From positions 62,001 through 126,000 of the forward strand of contig NZ_LBMU02000099.1 of assembly GCF_001005085.2 (NCBI RefSeq): DNA of 64,000 nucleotides, read 5' to 3'. This DNA comes from Streptomyces humi (lineage in GTDB: Bacteria; Actinomycetota; Actinomycetes; Streptomycetales; Streptomycetaceae). The position numbers were made by a program, and so were the translations under genes. Of this stretch, positions 1 to 8,510 are shown piece by piece. The notes beneath the pieces were generated by a model. It searched no databases. It was not told the DNA's origin and saw only the letters and a list, made by a program, of their open reading frames with translations. How positions within the stretch are numbered: position 1 is the stretch's first letter; each line of letters opens with the position of its first letter.

Positions 1-174
1 CCTCAGCTCGGGATCGAGGCTGACCACGCCGAGGATCTGCTCCTGGTCGTCGCTCTCCCCGTCGGCGCCCGAAGGCCGGGCCGTCGGCAGCCCGGCCCCC
101 GGGATGTAGCCCGCCAGGGCGCCGCTGACCATGTCGAACGGCGAACCGTTGGAGGACGAGGAGGTGGGATCCAT
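1..174 (-). CDS. Hypothetical protein, N-terminal part only
   Basis: The first 58 codons of a leftward gene whose body lies outside the window. From ATG at 174 the protein begins MDPTSSSSNGSPFDMVSGAL and is Ser/Gly/Pro-rich, then acidic (GESDDQEQ). No family is recognisable. The reading frame stays open upstream, with an in-frame ATG near 270 and a GTG at about 183, so the true start may be earlier. The Shine-Dalgarno signal in front of 174 is weak. I assign no function. Confidence 0.55.
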   Translation of the reverse strand, partial: MDPTSSSSNGSPFDMVSGALAGYIPGAGLPTARPSGADGESDDQEQILGVVSLDPELR

Positions 175-381
175 GCAGCTCACACAGCTCGCTGACTCCG
201 GCGCGCGCCGGACGGTGTGCCCGAGTCCGCGCGGCCGGGCCCCGAGATCCCGCACCGCACATCTCATGGGTAGCACAGATATGCTGCCCACCGAAGGGGC
301 AAAAGGCGACAGAAGATCACAAAGTGTTGTTAACTTGCGCAAACCTCTTGTCCGGGTGGGCGGTGCCGCGTGGTGTCCGTG

Positions 382-1296
382 TCACTCCGGGGGAGTGGGG
401 GTGTCCGGCGAGCGGTACATCGCCTGGACGTCCAGCTCCAGCTGCACCGTCGGGCCGACCACCGCGATGCCTCGGGCCAGCATCGACCTCCAGTTGAGGG
501 TGTAGTCCTCCCGGTGCAGCTCGGCCGTGGCGAGCGCGGCGCAGCGCAGCTCCTCGCCGTACCCGCCGTTGACGGTGCCCAGATAGGTGGTGTCGAGCGA
601 GACCGAGCGGCTCACCCCGTGCATCGTCAGGCTGCCGAGCAGGGTCCACTTGGTGCCGCCTCGATAGGCGAAGCGCGTACTGCTGAACTCGATGTACGGA
701 TACCGCTCGACGTCCAGGAAGTCGCCGGAACGCAGGTGGTTGTCGCGGGTGGTGTTCCCGGTGTTGATGCTCGACGCGTGGATACGGACCCGGACCGTCG
801 ACCGGGTCATGTCCGGGGCCACGTTGATCGCCCCGTCGAAACGCTCGAAGCGACCGTGCACATGGGCCATGCCGACGTGCTTGGCGATGAACCGGATCGC
901 CGTGTGCGGCGGATCGAAGACCCAGCCGCCGGTCGGGGGCAACGGCAGCTGCCGGGCCGGCGTGAGCCGGATGTGTCCGGGCACCGGTCCCGCGTCGGCG
1001 ACCACCTCGACGGTCTCCCGGTGCGGCTCCAGCCCCTCGGCCGAGACCAGCATGCTGTAACGGCCGGGCGGCAGGACGGCCATGAAGCAGCCGAAGGGGT
1101 CCGTGATGCCCCGCGCGGCCACCTGGTGGCTGTCCAGCGCGGTGACCGTGACGTCGGCGCCGCCCAGCGGCTGGTCCACCGGGTCCAGGACGGTGCGGGC
1201 GACGCCGCCCGCACCCGGCGGTACGGGCAGGGTCAGTCCCGCGGTACGGGCCGGGGCGTCCTTGGACCACCGGCGCCTGAGCAGCCCGAGGGCCAT
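382..1296 (-). CDS. YceI-family protein with N-terminal carboxypeptidase-regulatory-like domain
   Basis: A 304-residue protein. Residues about 20-110 look like a carboxypeptidase-regulatory-like beta sandwich (GGADVTVTALD, then the PFGCFMAVLPPGRYSMLV pattern). Residues about 125-300 form a YceI domain, recognisable by WVFDPPHTAIRFIAKHVG, INTGNTTRDNHL, DFLDVERYPYIEFSS and GSLTMHGVSRSV. YceI proteins are lipocalin-like barrels that bind isoprenoid or other amphipathic lipids. There is no signal peptide, so it is probably cytoplasmic. The ATG start has GAAAGGTG in front of it. It begins 5 bp after the stop of the flavin monooxygenase, so the two are almost certainly one operon, and the lipid-binding domain may carry the hydroxylase substrate; that link is inference. 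Confidence 0.85.
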   Translation of the reverse strand: MALGLLRRRWSKDAPARTAGLTLPVPPGAGGVARTVLDPVDQPLGGADVTVTALDSHQVAARGITDPFGCFMAVLPPGRYSMLVSAEGLEPHRETVEVVADAGPVPGHIRLTPARQLPLPPTGGWVFDPPHTAIRFIAKHVGMAHVHGRFERFDGAINVAPDMTRSTVRVRIHASSINTGNTTRDNHLRSGDFLDVERYPYIEFSSTRFAYRGGTKWTLLGSLTMHGVSRSVSLDTTYLGTVNGGYGEELRCAALATAELHREDYTLNWRSMLARGIAVVGPTVQLELDVQAMYRSPDTPTPPE

Positions 1297-1301
1297 GCTG
1301 T

Positions 1302-3071
1302 TCACCTTTCGTGTTGCGTGGGTCGTGGCTCGACGGCGCGACCGAGGATCCGCCGGAGCGCTGCGCCCAGCAGCTCGGCCGCGTTCCCGGCGGCGGCCGG
1401 GTGCCGGAAGGCGACGTAGCCGTCGGGCCGTACCAGCAGGGCACCCGAGTCGGAGACCTCGCTGAGCCGGGCCCAGTCGCCGTACGGGTCCTCGTAGTCC
1501 TGCCCCGGGCCGACGACGACGGTGGCGATGTCGAGGTCCTGGGCCTCGGCCGCGCGCAGCCAGCCCTCGCCGCCGATCCCCGTCAGCAGGGTGAAGCGGC
1601 CCCGGCCGACGGTGTCCAGGGTGGACACCGTGCGTGTCCCCGAGGTGAGCCAGGCGTGCGGGAGCTTCGCTCCGGGGCGGGAACTGGGCTGGTGGTACAG
1701 CTCCGGGTCGCGGGCGAAGCCGGGGTCGGGGGTGCCGTCGGGGACGATCGCACCGGAGTCGTAACGCTGGTTGAGGTCGACACCATGGGCGTTGAACTCG
1801 TACACCTTGTGGGCGATCGCGTCCCGCAGCCGGGCCCGCTGCCGCTCGGCCGTCGCGGTGGGCTCCTTGCGGGCCGCGATGTTGGCCCAGAGCTGTTCGG
1901 GGGTCCCCGGGGTGAGACCGTCGAGCGCCTCGAAGACGGGCGCGGTCTCGCCGATCGACTTGTTGGCGCGGGTGACGATCTGTCTGCCGACCGGCGCGCG
2001 TTCGGCCGTGTAGCTGTCCAGCAGACTCGGGCCGGCGGTGCCGTCGAGGACCAGCTTCAGCTTCCAGGCCAGGTTGTAGGAGTCCTGGACGGACGTGTTC
2101 GACCCGAGCCCGTTGGACGGCGGATGCCGGTGCACGGCGTCGCCGGCGCAGAAGACCCGGCCGTTGGAGTAGGTCTCGGCGTACATCTCGTTCACCGTCC
2201 ACGCCGAGGACGACCTGACGGTCACCGGGATCTCGTCGTCGCCGATCAGCCGGCGGACGACGGACTCCGCGTACTCGGTGGTCAGGTCGGGGGCGCCCGC
2301 CGTGACGTCGTACCCCCACACGATCAGCCACTCGGTCCACGGGCGGACGCACCGCACCAGTCCCGCGCCGATGCCGCCGACGGTCGCGCCGGGGGCCAGT
2401 ACCCAGTACAGGGTGGACGGGCGGTGCGCGGTGTACCTGCTCAGGTCGGCGTCGAAGACGATGTTGACGCTGCCCGCGACCCCCATCTGACCGCCCATCG
2501 GCAGCCCGGCGTCCTGCGCCACCTGCGACCGCCCGCCGTCCGCGCCGATCAGGTACCTGGCCCGGATCGTGTACTCGTCGCCGCGCACCCGGTCCGCCAC
2601 GGTGACGGTCACCCCGTCGGCGTCCTGCGTGAACGACTTGTAGACGGTGCTGTAGCGGAACACGGTGCCGCGGCTCGTCGCCGCGTCCACCAGCACCGGC
2701 TCCATCAGGTGCTGCGGTATGTCACACATCGAGGTGGGGCTGGCCAGCTCGTGCGCGGCCTGCACCAGCGGCTCGTTCCCCCAGGACCGGACCCGTCCCA
2801 GCTCCTCGCCGGCCAGGCTGGTGCAGAAGGTGGTGTTCCCCATGAGGTGCTGTGGCGTGGCCCGGGCGAGCGCCTCCCGCTCCACCCCGAGGTCGCGCAG
2901 CACCTCCATCGTGCGCTGGTTGGTGATGTGGGCGCGCGGGGTGTCGGCGAGACTCCCGTGGCGGGTGACGACCATGTTCGGTACGCCGTAGGTGCTCAGG
3001 GCCAGGGCCGCGGAGGCGCCGGCCGGGCCGCTGCCCACGATCAGGACGTCGGTGACGACATCGGTGTGCAC
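1302..3071 (-). CDS. FAD-dependent aromatic hydroxylase (TfdB/phenol hydroxylase class)
   Basis: A 589-residue flavoprotein hydroxylase. The Rossmann motif GSGPAG lies near residue 14, the GADGGRS motif in the middle, and the second FAD motif is GRVFCAGDAVHRHPP. The C-terminal ~150 residues form the thioredoxin-like domain typical of 2,4-dichlorophenol 6-monooxygenase and polyketide hydroxylases. It should use NAD(P)H and O2 to hydroxylate an aromatic ring; the substrate is unknown. I chose the GTG at 3071 because GGAG sits 9 nt upstream and the FAD fold begins at once; the longer ATG-initiated frame would add 27 unlikely residues. It is first gene of a two-gene operon with the YceI protein and is divergent from a Fis-type regulator. 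Confidence 0.88.
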   Translation of the reverse strand: MHTDVVTDVLIVGSGPAGASAALALSTYGVPNMVVTRHGSLADTPRAHITNQRTMEVLRDLGVEREALARATPQHLMGNTTFCTSLAGEELGRVRSWGNEPLVQAAHELASPTSMCDIPQHLMEPVLVDAATSRGTVFRYSTVYKSFTQDADGVTVTVADRVRGDEYTIRARYLIGADGGRSQVAQDAGLPMGGQMGVAGSVNIVFDADLSRYTAHRPSTLYWVLAPGATVGGIGAGLVRCVRPWTEWLIVWGYDVTAGAPDLTTEYAESVVRRLIGDDEIPVTVRSSSAWTVNEMYAETYSNGRVFCAGDAVHRHPPSNGLGSNTSVQDSYNLAWKLKLVLDGTAGPSLLDSYTAERAPVGRQIVTRANKSIGETAPVFEALDGLTPGTPEQLWANIAARKEPTATAERQRARLRDAIAHKVYEFNAHGVDLNQRYDSGAIVPDGTPDPGFARDPELYHQPSSRPGAKLPHAWLTSGTRTVSTLDTVGRGRFTLLTGIGGEGWLRAAEAQDLDIATVVVGPGQDYEDPYGDWARLSEVSDSGALLVRPDGYVAFRHPAAAGNAAELLGAALRRILGRAVEPRPTQHER

Positions 3072-3141
3072 GGGGAACGCTCCGGTGGGGGTAAGGACGG
3101 AAACCGACCGAGCAAGATCATGAAACGGTCCCGGCCGTCCT

Positions 3142-3164
3142 GGGTGTCTCAATGCGAGACACCC
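3142..3164. promoter_or_regulatory. Perfect 9-bp inverted repeat, likely operator of the Fis-type regulator
   Basis: The arms GGGTGTCTC and GAGACACCC flank AATGC in the 165-bp divergent promoter region between the hydroxylase (start 3071) and the regulator (start 3237). The symmetry suits an activator with a C-terminal Fis helix-turn-helix. That it is the regulator's own target is inferred from position. Confidence 0.55.
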
Positions 3165-3236
3165 CGGTACGACGGAACCCGCCGGGGCGCACCGGTCGTT
3201 GCCTCTTCAACCGTCCCCGGTACGGTGAAGGGCGCC

Positions 3237-4955
3237 ATGACCACCGCAGAGCAGCACCCCACGGCCGACCGGCAGCCGCCCGTCCGCCCCGCCCTCGGTC
3301 ACCTGCGCCGGGCCCGCGCCCGCTTCCTCGCCGGACGCCCGCTGCCGGAGGACATACCGGACGAGGTCGCCGCGGCCTGGCGCCGGGCCCGTTTCCACGG
3401 CGTACGACACGACTGCGCGGCCCACCTCGCCGCCCCGGCCCCCCGGCCGCCCGACCCCGCGATCCTGGAGGCCGCCCGGCCCGTGCTGGCACGACTCGGC
3501 CCGCCGCTCGACCGGCAGCGCGCCACCCTGGTCCTCACCGACGCCCGGTTGCGGGTGCTGTGGGCGGCCGGCCCCGCCCCGTTCGGCACCCGCTGCCCGG
3601 ACCTCTCCGAACAGTGCGTCGGCCCCAACAGCGCCGCTCTGGCCCTGCGCACGGGCCGCCGCGCCGAGGTGCACGGACCCGAGCACTTCCTCGACGTCTG
3701 GCAGGAGGTCTCCGCGGTGAGCGTGCCGCTGCGGACCCCCGGCGACGGCAGGCCGGTCGGTACGGTGACCGTGGCGTCGGCCCTGTGCGCCGGCCGCGCA
3801 CCGCACCCGCAGGCCACCCTCGCCGAGGCGGCGGCCGCGGCGGTGGAGGCCGAACTGCGTGCCCACGCCCGGCCGCCGGAGCACCTCCTGCTCGACGCCT
3901 ACCTCACGGCATGCGACGGACCGGACCGGCCGGTGGTGGCCTTCAGCGGCCACAGCCGGCTGGTGAGCGAGGCGGCGGGACGGCTGCTGTCCACCCGGGA
4001 CCTCGACGACCTGGAACGCGCGGTCCGCACGGCGCTGCGCCAGGACGGTTCCGGCATCCGGCTCCCGTACGGCGCCGTGGTCGAACCCGTCCGGCACCTC
4101 GGCGAGACCGTCGGCGCCGTCGCCGTCCTCGAACCGGTCCTCGGCCGCGCGAGCGCCGCCACCGCCGGGCCGCCGCCGACCACGCTGGCCGGGCACTCGC
4201 TGCCGTGGCGGCACGCCACCCGACGCGCCGCCGAACTGGCCGCCGTACCGGCCCCGTTGCTGCTCGTCGGTGAACGGGGCACCGGAAAGACCTCGCTGGC
4301 CCGCGCGTTGCTCGGTGACCCCGACCCGCTCGTCGTCGACGCGGCCGAGGGGGAAGTGAGCCAGATGCTGCCGGGCCGACCCCGGGACGGCCTGGTGCTG
4401 CGCCACGCCGAACGGCTGGCCCAGCCGGACGTGGCCGCGATCGTCGCCCTTCTCGAGGCCCGGCCCGCCACACCGCTGTTGGTCACCTACACCCCGGGCG
4501 CACCGCCCGGCCCGTGCCTCCAGCGGCTCCTCGACACCCTGGCCGCCCGCTCGGTCACCCTGCCCGCGCTGCGGGAACGGCCGGAGGACATCGGCGAGTT
4601 GCTCACCGCCGTGAGCCCGCCACCGGCGCCCGGCCAGCCCCCGCTCACCTGGACCCTCGACGCCCGGCGCGCCGTCGAGGGGTATCCGTGGCCCGGTAAC
4701 GTCACCGAACTCGCCCACGTCGTACGGTCGTTGGCGCAGCGTCGCCAGGTGACGGGGCCGGTGCGCCGGTCCGAACTGCCCGATCCCGTGCGTGAGGGGC
4801 CCGCGGGGCGCCGGCTGAGCCCCATGGAGCGGGCCGAACGCACCGCCATCCTGGAGGCCCTGCGCCGCCACGGCGGGAACAAGGCCCGCACGGCGGCCGC
4901 CCTCGGCATCGGCCGCGCGACGCTCTACCGGAAGCTGCGTACGTACGGCACCTGA
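3237..4955 (+). CDS. GAF / degenerate AAA+ / Fis-HTH transcriptional regulator (AcoR-like)
   Basis: A 572-residue regulator laid out like AcoR/NtrC-family enhancer-binding proteins. Residues about 80-215 form a GAF-like sensor (LTDARLRVLWAAG; CVGPNSAALALRTGRRAEV). A shortened ATPase module has Walker A GERGTGKT at about 346-353. A Fis-type HTH closes the protein (ILEALRRHGGNKARTAAALG, then IGRATLYRKLR). I cannot find the GAFTGA loop that contacts sigma-54, which fits streptomycetes having no sigma-54. ATG 3237 is preceded by GAAGGG. It is divergent from the hydroxylase/YceI operon, which it probably controls in response to an aromatic ligand (inference). Confidence 0.85.
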   Translation: MTTAEQHPTADRQPPVRPALGHLRRARARFLAGRPLPEDIPDEVAAAWRRARFHGVRHDCAAHLAAPAPRPPDPAILEAARPVLARLGPPLDRQRATLVLTDARLRVLWAAGPAPFGTRCPDLSEQCVGPNSAALALRTGRRAEVHGPEHFLDVWQEVSAVSVPLRTPGDGRPVGTVTVASALCAGRAPHPQATLAEAAAAAVEAELRAHARPPEHLLLDAYLTACDGPDRPVVAFSGHSRLVSEAAGRLLSTRDLDDLERAVRTALRQDGSGIRLPYGAVVEPVRHLGETVGAVAVLEPVLGRASAATAGPPPTTLAGHSLPWRHATRRAAELAAVPAPLLLVGERGTGKTSLARALLGDPDPLVVDAAEGEVSQMLPGRPRDGLVLRHAERLAQPDVAAIVALLEARPATPLLVTYTPGAPPGPCLQRLLDTLAARSVTLPALRERPEDIGELLTAVSPPPAPGQPPLTWTLDARRAVEGYPWPGNVTELAHVVRSLAQRRQVTGPVRRSELPDPVREGPAGRRLSPMERAERTAILEALRRHGGNKARTAAALGIGRATLYRKLRTYGT

Positions 4956-5033
4956 CCCGCCCGGGTGCCGGCCGGCGGACCGCTCGTGCGGGTTCACCGG
5001 CCGGCCGGGCGTGGTCGGCGCTCGCTGCGGCGG

Positions 5034-6371
5034 TCAGCGCTTGGTGTAGATGAAGCCGACCTTGTCGAGCTCGTCGCCGGCGCGGCCGTGGAAGCCGGCG
5101 ATCTGCCAGCCCGACGGCGCGGTGCGGGTCACGCAGTCCGAGGTCGTCGTACCGCCCGCGAGGGTGTTGCCCAGGTTCGTGGTGAACTTGGCGTAGAAGA
5201 TCCGGGTGTGGCTGTCCTTGACGCCCTCGCACAGGTACGCCGAGGTCACGTACTCGCCGCTGCCCAGGGTGAGTGAGGACGCGGTGCCGCCGGTTCCGCC
5301 GTGGGTGAGCGTGGTGCCGTCGGCGAGGGTGATGCCGACCTGGTCGACACGGGAGCCGGAGCGCAGCGAGACGCTGGTGGCCCGGGCGCCGGCGGCGACC
5401 TTGTCGATGTCCTGGTAGTAGTCGCCGTGCGGACCGCCGAACTGGTCGCTCAGCTGGAAGTTCGCGTTCTGCGACCAGGAGAAGCCGACCGTGACCGGGT
5501 CGTGGTCGGAGAGCATCAGACCGTCGCTCGTCAGGAACTTCGCGTGCTCGTTGTTGTACGAGGTCGCGGTCAGGTTCACCAGCTTGCTGCTGCGGTAGAG
5601 GACCTTGTCCACGACTTCGCAGGTGTTGGGCACGGTCGCCGCGGTGTCGTCGCAGACCAGCGCGTCGCTGCCCTTGGCCGGCGCGCTGCCGCCGCGGATC
5701 AGCTGCACCCAGGCGTCGGTGAGCCCGTTGTTCGAGGCGAACTCCGCGATCGTGTCGGCGGAGCGGGTGTAGCGGGTGTTGGTGTCACCCATGACCACGA
5801 CGGCGTTGCCGGCCGAGTGGGTGCTGATGAAGGAGGTCAGCTGGCTGAGGTTGTCGGCCCGGGACGCCTCGTCGCCGTCGTTCGTGCCCGCGTTGGTGTG
5901 CAGGTTGTAGAAGTCGACGTAGACACCCTCGGCGAGCCGCTCGCGCATGAAGGTGAAGCCCTTGGGCGTGAGGCAGTCGCCGGAGTCGATCTGGCACGAG
6001 TTCCAGCCGACGCGCTCGAAGTCGTCGCCGTCCCAGGCGTAGTTCGAGACGGTGTTGAGGCCGCTGCCGATGCCCGCGCCGCCGCTGGTCGCGGTGCGGT
6101 AGGGGTGGGTGTCGGTGGCGTAGAGATACGCGTGGTAGTTGAAGTCCTCCTGGACGTTGACGATGTCGTACGGCGCGATCCGCTTGCCGATCTCGGTGGT
6201 GCTGGTGTCACGCGGCGTGGGCGCGCTCGACAGGCCTTCGGGGAGCCCGGCGACGTTGTACGTGAGGACGCTGAACGTGCCCGAGCCGGCCGCCGCGGCC
6301 GGAGCGGCCGTCGCCGTGAGCCCGCCGAGGGCGGCGACCGCGGCCGCCAGACAGGCAACGAGTCTGCGCAT
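5034..6371 (-). CDS. Secreted EEP-family phosphodiesterase (sphingomyelinase-like) with jacalin-like C-terminus
   Basis: A 445-residue exported protein. A Sec signal occupies residues 1-28 (MRRLVACLAAAVAALGG, cleavage after an AAA stretch). The endonuclease/exonuclease/phosphatase fold shows LTYNVAGLPE, the catalytic Glu in VNVQEDFNYH, His in YNLHTN, GDTNTRY, and the terminal SDHDPV motif. The C-terminal ~130 residues (HGDYYQDIDK; GFHGRAGDELDKVGF) resemble a jacalin-type lectin domain, which would bind glycans. The family includes neutral sphingomyelinases and DNase I-like enzymes; the substrate here is unproven. ATG 6371 has GGAG 9 nt upstream. Two palindromes lie in the promoter region. Confidence 0.85.
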   Translation of the reverse strand: MRRLVACLAAAVAALGGLTATAAPAAAAGSGTFSVLTYNVAGLPEGLSSAPTPRDTSTTEIGKRIAPYDIVNVQEDFNYHAYLYATDTHPYRTATSGGAGIGSGLNTVSNYAWDGDDFERVGWNSCQIDSGDCLTPKGFTFMRERLAEGVYVDFYNLHTNAGTNDGDEASRADNLSQLTSFISTHSAGNAVVVMGDTNTRYTRSADTIAEFASNNGLTDAWVQLIRGGSAPAKGSDALVCDDTAATVPNTCEVVDKVLYRSSKLVNLTATSYNNEHAKFLTSDGLMLSDHDPVTVGFSWSQNANFQLSDQFGGPHGDYYQDIDKVAAGARATSVSLRSGSRVDQVGITLADGTTLTHGGTGGTASSLTLGSGEYVTSAYLCEGVKDSHTRIFYAKFTTNLGNTLAGGTTTSDCVTRTAPSGWQIAGFHGRAGDELDKVGFIYTKR

Positions 6372-6416
6372 GGGGGTGTCTCCTACGGGGAGGGGTGCGC
6401 TGAGGGGTTGTGAGCA

Positions 6417-6430
6417 TGCCAAAAATGGCA
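6417..6430. promoter_or_regulatory. Palindrome TGCCA-AAAA-TGGCA upstream of the phosphodiesterase
   Basis: Perfect 5-bp arms with an A4 spacer, 46 bp upstream of the ATG at 6371. It could be a repressor site. No cognate regulator is identified. Confidence 0.35.
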
Positions 6431-6444
6431 AGCCAAAACGTAGC

Positions 6445-6458
6445 GGTAAACGCTTTCC
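6445..6458. promoter_or_regulatory. LacI-type operator-like sequence
   Basis: GGTAAACGCTTTCC is an imperfect palindrome with a central CG, the form typical of LacI/GalR-family operators. It sits about 75 bp upstream of the secreted phosphodiesterase, so carbon-source control is plausible. No LacI gene is present in the window. Confidence 0.35.
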
Positions 6459-6869
6459 CCGCACCCCTTCGGTGACCTATGAATCGGCGAACTCCAGGTA
6501 ACGCCCAGAAGATCGACTTCGGTATGCCGGGAGAGACGCCTGTTACTCACTTTCGGGTGACGTGCCCTCGGATGTCCTGGTGCGTTGTGATGCACGAAGG
6601 TGGGCGTCGGCCTTTGTCTGCGGGCTTTTCATACCCGATGAGGCGTCAATTCCGTACATTCACCCTTTAAATGCATGTTGCAACCGAGAGTCATGACAAA
6701 GTGTTGGATCTGTAATGGGTCAGGTGTGTGTCCCACATCTCACGCGGTCGGGTTGCAGGGTGTGACTGCGCGGCCGACCGGTCGCCACCTCGCACAACGC
6801 ATCCCGCGTGGCCCGCGGTCCGCCGTCGGCCGCCGCCGGGGTGTACTCGAACCCTGCAAGGGGGACTCA

Positions 6870-7469
6870 GTGTCCGCTTCCGTTACCGTGACCGCCCGCC
6901 GTCTCGGCTCCGCGACCGCCGTCGCGGCCGCCCTGGTGGGAGCGCTTGCCCTGCCGGCCGCGGCTTCCGCCCCGCACCGCGGCCCGGTCTTCATCAGCGC
7001 TGTCCAGCACGAGGTCCAGGGCCGTGAGGTCCACTCCAACCGGGCCCTGAACCGGGAGTGGGTGGACGTCACCAACACCGCCCGCCGGGACGTCAACCTG
7101 AGCGGCTGGACGCTGTCCGACGCGTCGGGTCGCACCTACACCTTCCACCACTACCGGCTGGCAGGCCGTGCCACGGTCCGCGTCCACACCGGGGTCGGCC
7201 GGGACACCGACAAGGACCTGTACCAGGACCGGCGTGACTCCGTGTGGAACCGCAACGCCGACACCGTGACCCTGCGCGACGACCACCGGGGACTGGTCGA
7301 CTCCGTCTCCTGGGGCCACCGTCACCGTGACGGCGACCGGCGCCGTGGCGACGAGCGCGGCGGCGACCACCGCGGGGACCACCGCGGCGACCGGCGCGGT
7401 GACGACCACCGCGGGGACGAGCGTGGCGGCAACCACCGCGGCGACGAGGGCCGACACACCCGCGGCTGA
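6870..7469 (+). CDS. Secreted lamin-tail-domain protein with charged low-complexity tail
   Basis: A 199-residue protein: a signal peptide (residues 1-34, ending LPAAASA), a lamin-tail domain at about 38-150 (WVDVTNTARRDVNLSGWTLS, DASGRTYTFHH, NADTVTLRDD), and a C-terminal tail of ~50 residues built almost entirely from H, R, D and G (HRGDRRGD-like repeats). LTD domains occur in extracellular bacterial proteins, often beside nucleases or phosphatases. The tail could bind metals or polyanions (inference). The GTG at 6870 has AAGGGGG 6 nt upstream; the longer open frame from 6675 lacks a signal peptide at its start. Confidence 0.8.
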   Translation: MSASVTVTARRLGSATAVAAALVGALALPAAASAPHRGPVFISAVQHEVQGREVHSNRALNREWVDVTNTARRDVNLSGWTLSDASGRTYTFHHYRLAGRATVRVHTGVGRDTDKDLYQDRRDSVWNRNADTVTLRDDHRGLVDSVSWGHRHRDGDRRRGDERGGDHRGDHRGDRRGDDHRGDERGGNHRGDEGRHTRG

Positions 7470-7477
7470 TGCCTGAC

Positions 7478-7515
7478 GGCGGCCCGCGCCTCCCTGACGG
7501 GACGCGCGGGCCGCC
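7478..7515. terminator. Bidirectional terminator hairpin
   Basis: Perfect 11-bp arms GGCGGCCCGCG / CGCGGGCCGCC with a 16-nt loop, placed between the convergent ends of the lamin-tail gene (7469) and the AfsA gene (7560). No clear U-tract, as is common in this kind of genome. Confidence 0.65.
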
Positions 7516-7559
7516 GCGTCGCCGTCACCCCCCGGGGCGTGGACCGCGTCCGGCGGGAC

Positions 7560-8510
7560 CTAGACGACGGGCCCGCTCACGGTGGACGAGAAGACGGTCT
7601 CGCCGTCCTGCCGGCCGACGACCTTCACGGTGGCCGTGCCGTCGTCGCCGGGTGTCACATCCGTCACGTCGACCCAGCAGGGGCTGTCGAGTTCGACGTA
7701 ACGGTTGAACTCCGTGGCCGTGATCGCCGGTATCAGCGTGCGTGGCGCCAGCCGCGCACAGGCCGCCTGCCGGGCCCCTTCCAGCAGCACCATGCCGGGC
7801 AGATGGTCGCCGCCGTGGTCGAACAGGATGGGGTGACCGAGGTCGGGGGTGAGCAGCCAGCGGTCCGGGGTGCTCGTGGGCGTGAGCACCACGTCGGCTG
7901 GGGAGGTACGGCCGACGGCGGCCGGTTCCATCGGTTCCGAGGCCGCCACCGTCCGAGCCGAAGTCCCGTCCACTTCCGACCGGTTGGCGCGCAGCCGGGC
8001 GTAGACGGCCGGGCTGACGATGGAGTACAGCCCGTCTCCGCGGGCCACCGGCAGGCCGTCCCTGCGCAGTGCGAACCCGATGCCCATCCGGCGCGCGGAC
8101 GACCTGCCGCGCGGCGCGGAGTCCGGGCAGGTCACCTCGAGCTCGAAGTCCGTGGGCCGGGAGGCGATCCGCAGTTGCTCCAGGTCCGTGTGGCAGCTGA
8201 GCGACCACAGCACGAAGTGATGGCCGAGCGGTACCCCGTGCTCCGCGTGCGTCACGAACATGCCGGCCTGCCGAAAAGTCTCTGCCGCCTGTAGCGGATC
8301 GTGACTCGCGCCGTCGGTGCTGTTGAAGAACGTGTGGGCGCGCGGCCACTGTCCGGTGAGGGAGAACCGCACCCCGTCGTCCTGGGCGGTACAACCGGTG
8401 AGGAACACCTCGGCCAGGGACGCCCGGTGGACGTACTCCTTGGGAACCGTGGTGGTCAGCCGGGGCAGTGCGGGCAGACCGACTCCGATCTCGCTGGCGG
8501 ACAGGCTCAT
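7560..8510 (-). CDS. AfsA/ScbA-type γ-butyrolactone (or butenolide) biosynthesis protein
   Basis: A 316-residue protein with two AfsA hot-dog repeats, about residues 25-165 (TTTVPKEYVHRASLAEVFL; HTFFNSTDG; GHHFVLWSLS) and 190-300 (PILFDHGGDHLPGMVLLEGA). This family condenses a β-ketoacyl thioester with dihydroxyacetone phosphate, the first step of A-factor-type autoregulator synthesis. ATG 8510 follows a GGGG tract. A good ARE-type operator lies 58 bp upstream, so control by the receptor encoded downstream at 10525 is likely. It is divergent from the HAD/SDR pair. Whether the product is a butyrolactone, butenolide or furan cannot be read from the sequence. Confidence 0.9.
   Translation of the reverse strand: MSLSASEIGVGLPALPRLTTTVPKEYVHRASLAEVFLTGCTAQDDGVRFSLTGQWPRAHTFFNSTDGASHDPLQAAETFRQAGMFVTHAEHGVPLGHHFVLWSLSCHTDLEQLRIASRPTDFELEVTCPDSAPRGRSSARRMGIGFALRRDGLPVARGDGLYSIVSPAVYARLRANRSEVDGTSARTVAASEPMEPAAVGRTSPADVVLTPTSTPDRWLLTPDLGHPILFDHGGDHLPGMVLLEGARQAACARLAPRTLIPAITATEFNRYVELDSPCWVDVTDVTPGDDGTATVKVVGRQDGETVFSSTVSGPVV

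Larger units (their letters stand above)
6372..6869. other. Gene-free 498-bp divergent promoter region
   Basis: This region separates the phosphodiesterase (leftward) from the lamin-tail protein (rightward). Apart from the two short palindromes listed separately, I see no gene, RNA or strong hairpin. Its middle part is unusually AT-rich for this window, as expected for promoters. Confidence 0.5.

Noticed and set aside
1311..4955. A 1214-codon open frame that would extend the Fis-type regulator far upstream.
   Set aside because: The first ~640 codons run antisense through the flavin hydroxylase and lack any domain; the regulator starts at ATG 3237 with a good RBS.
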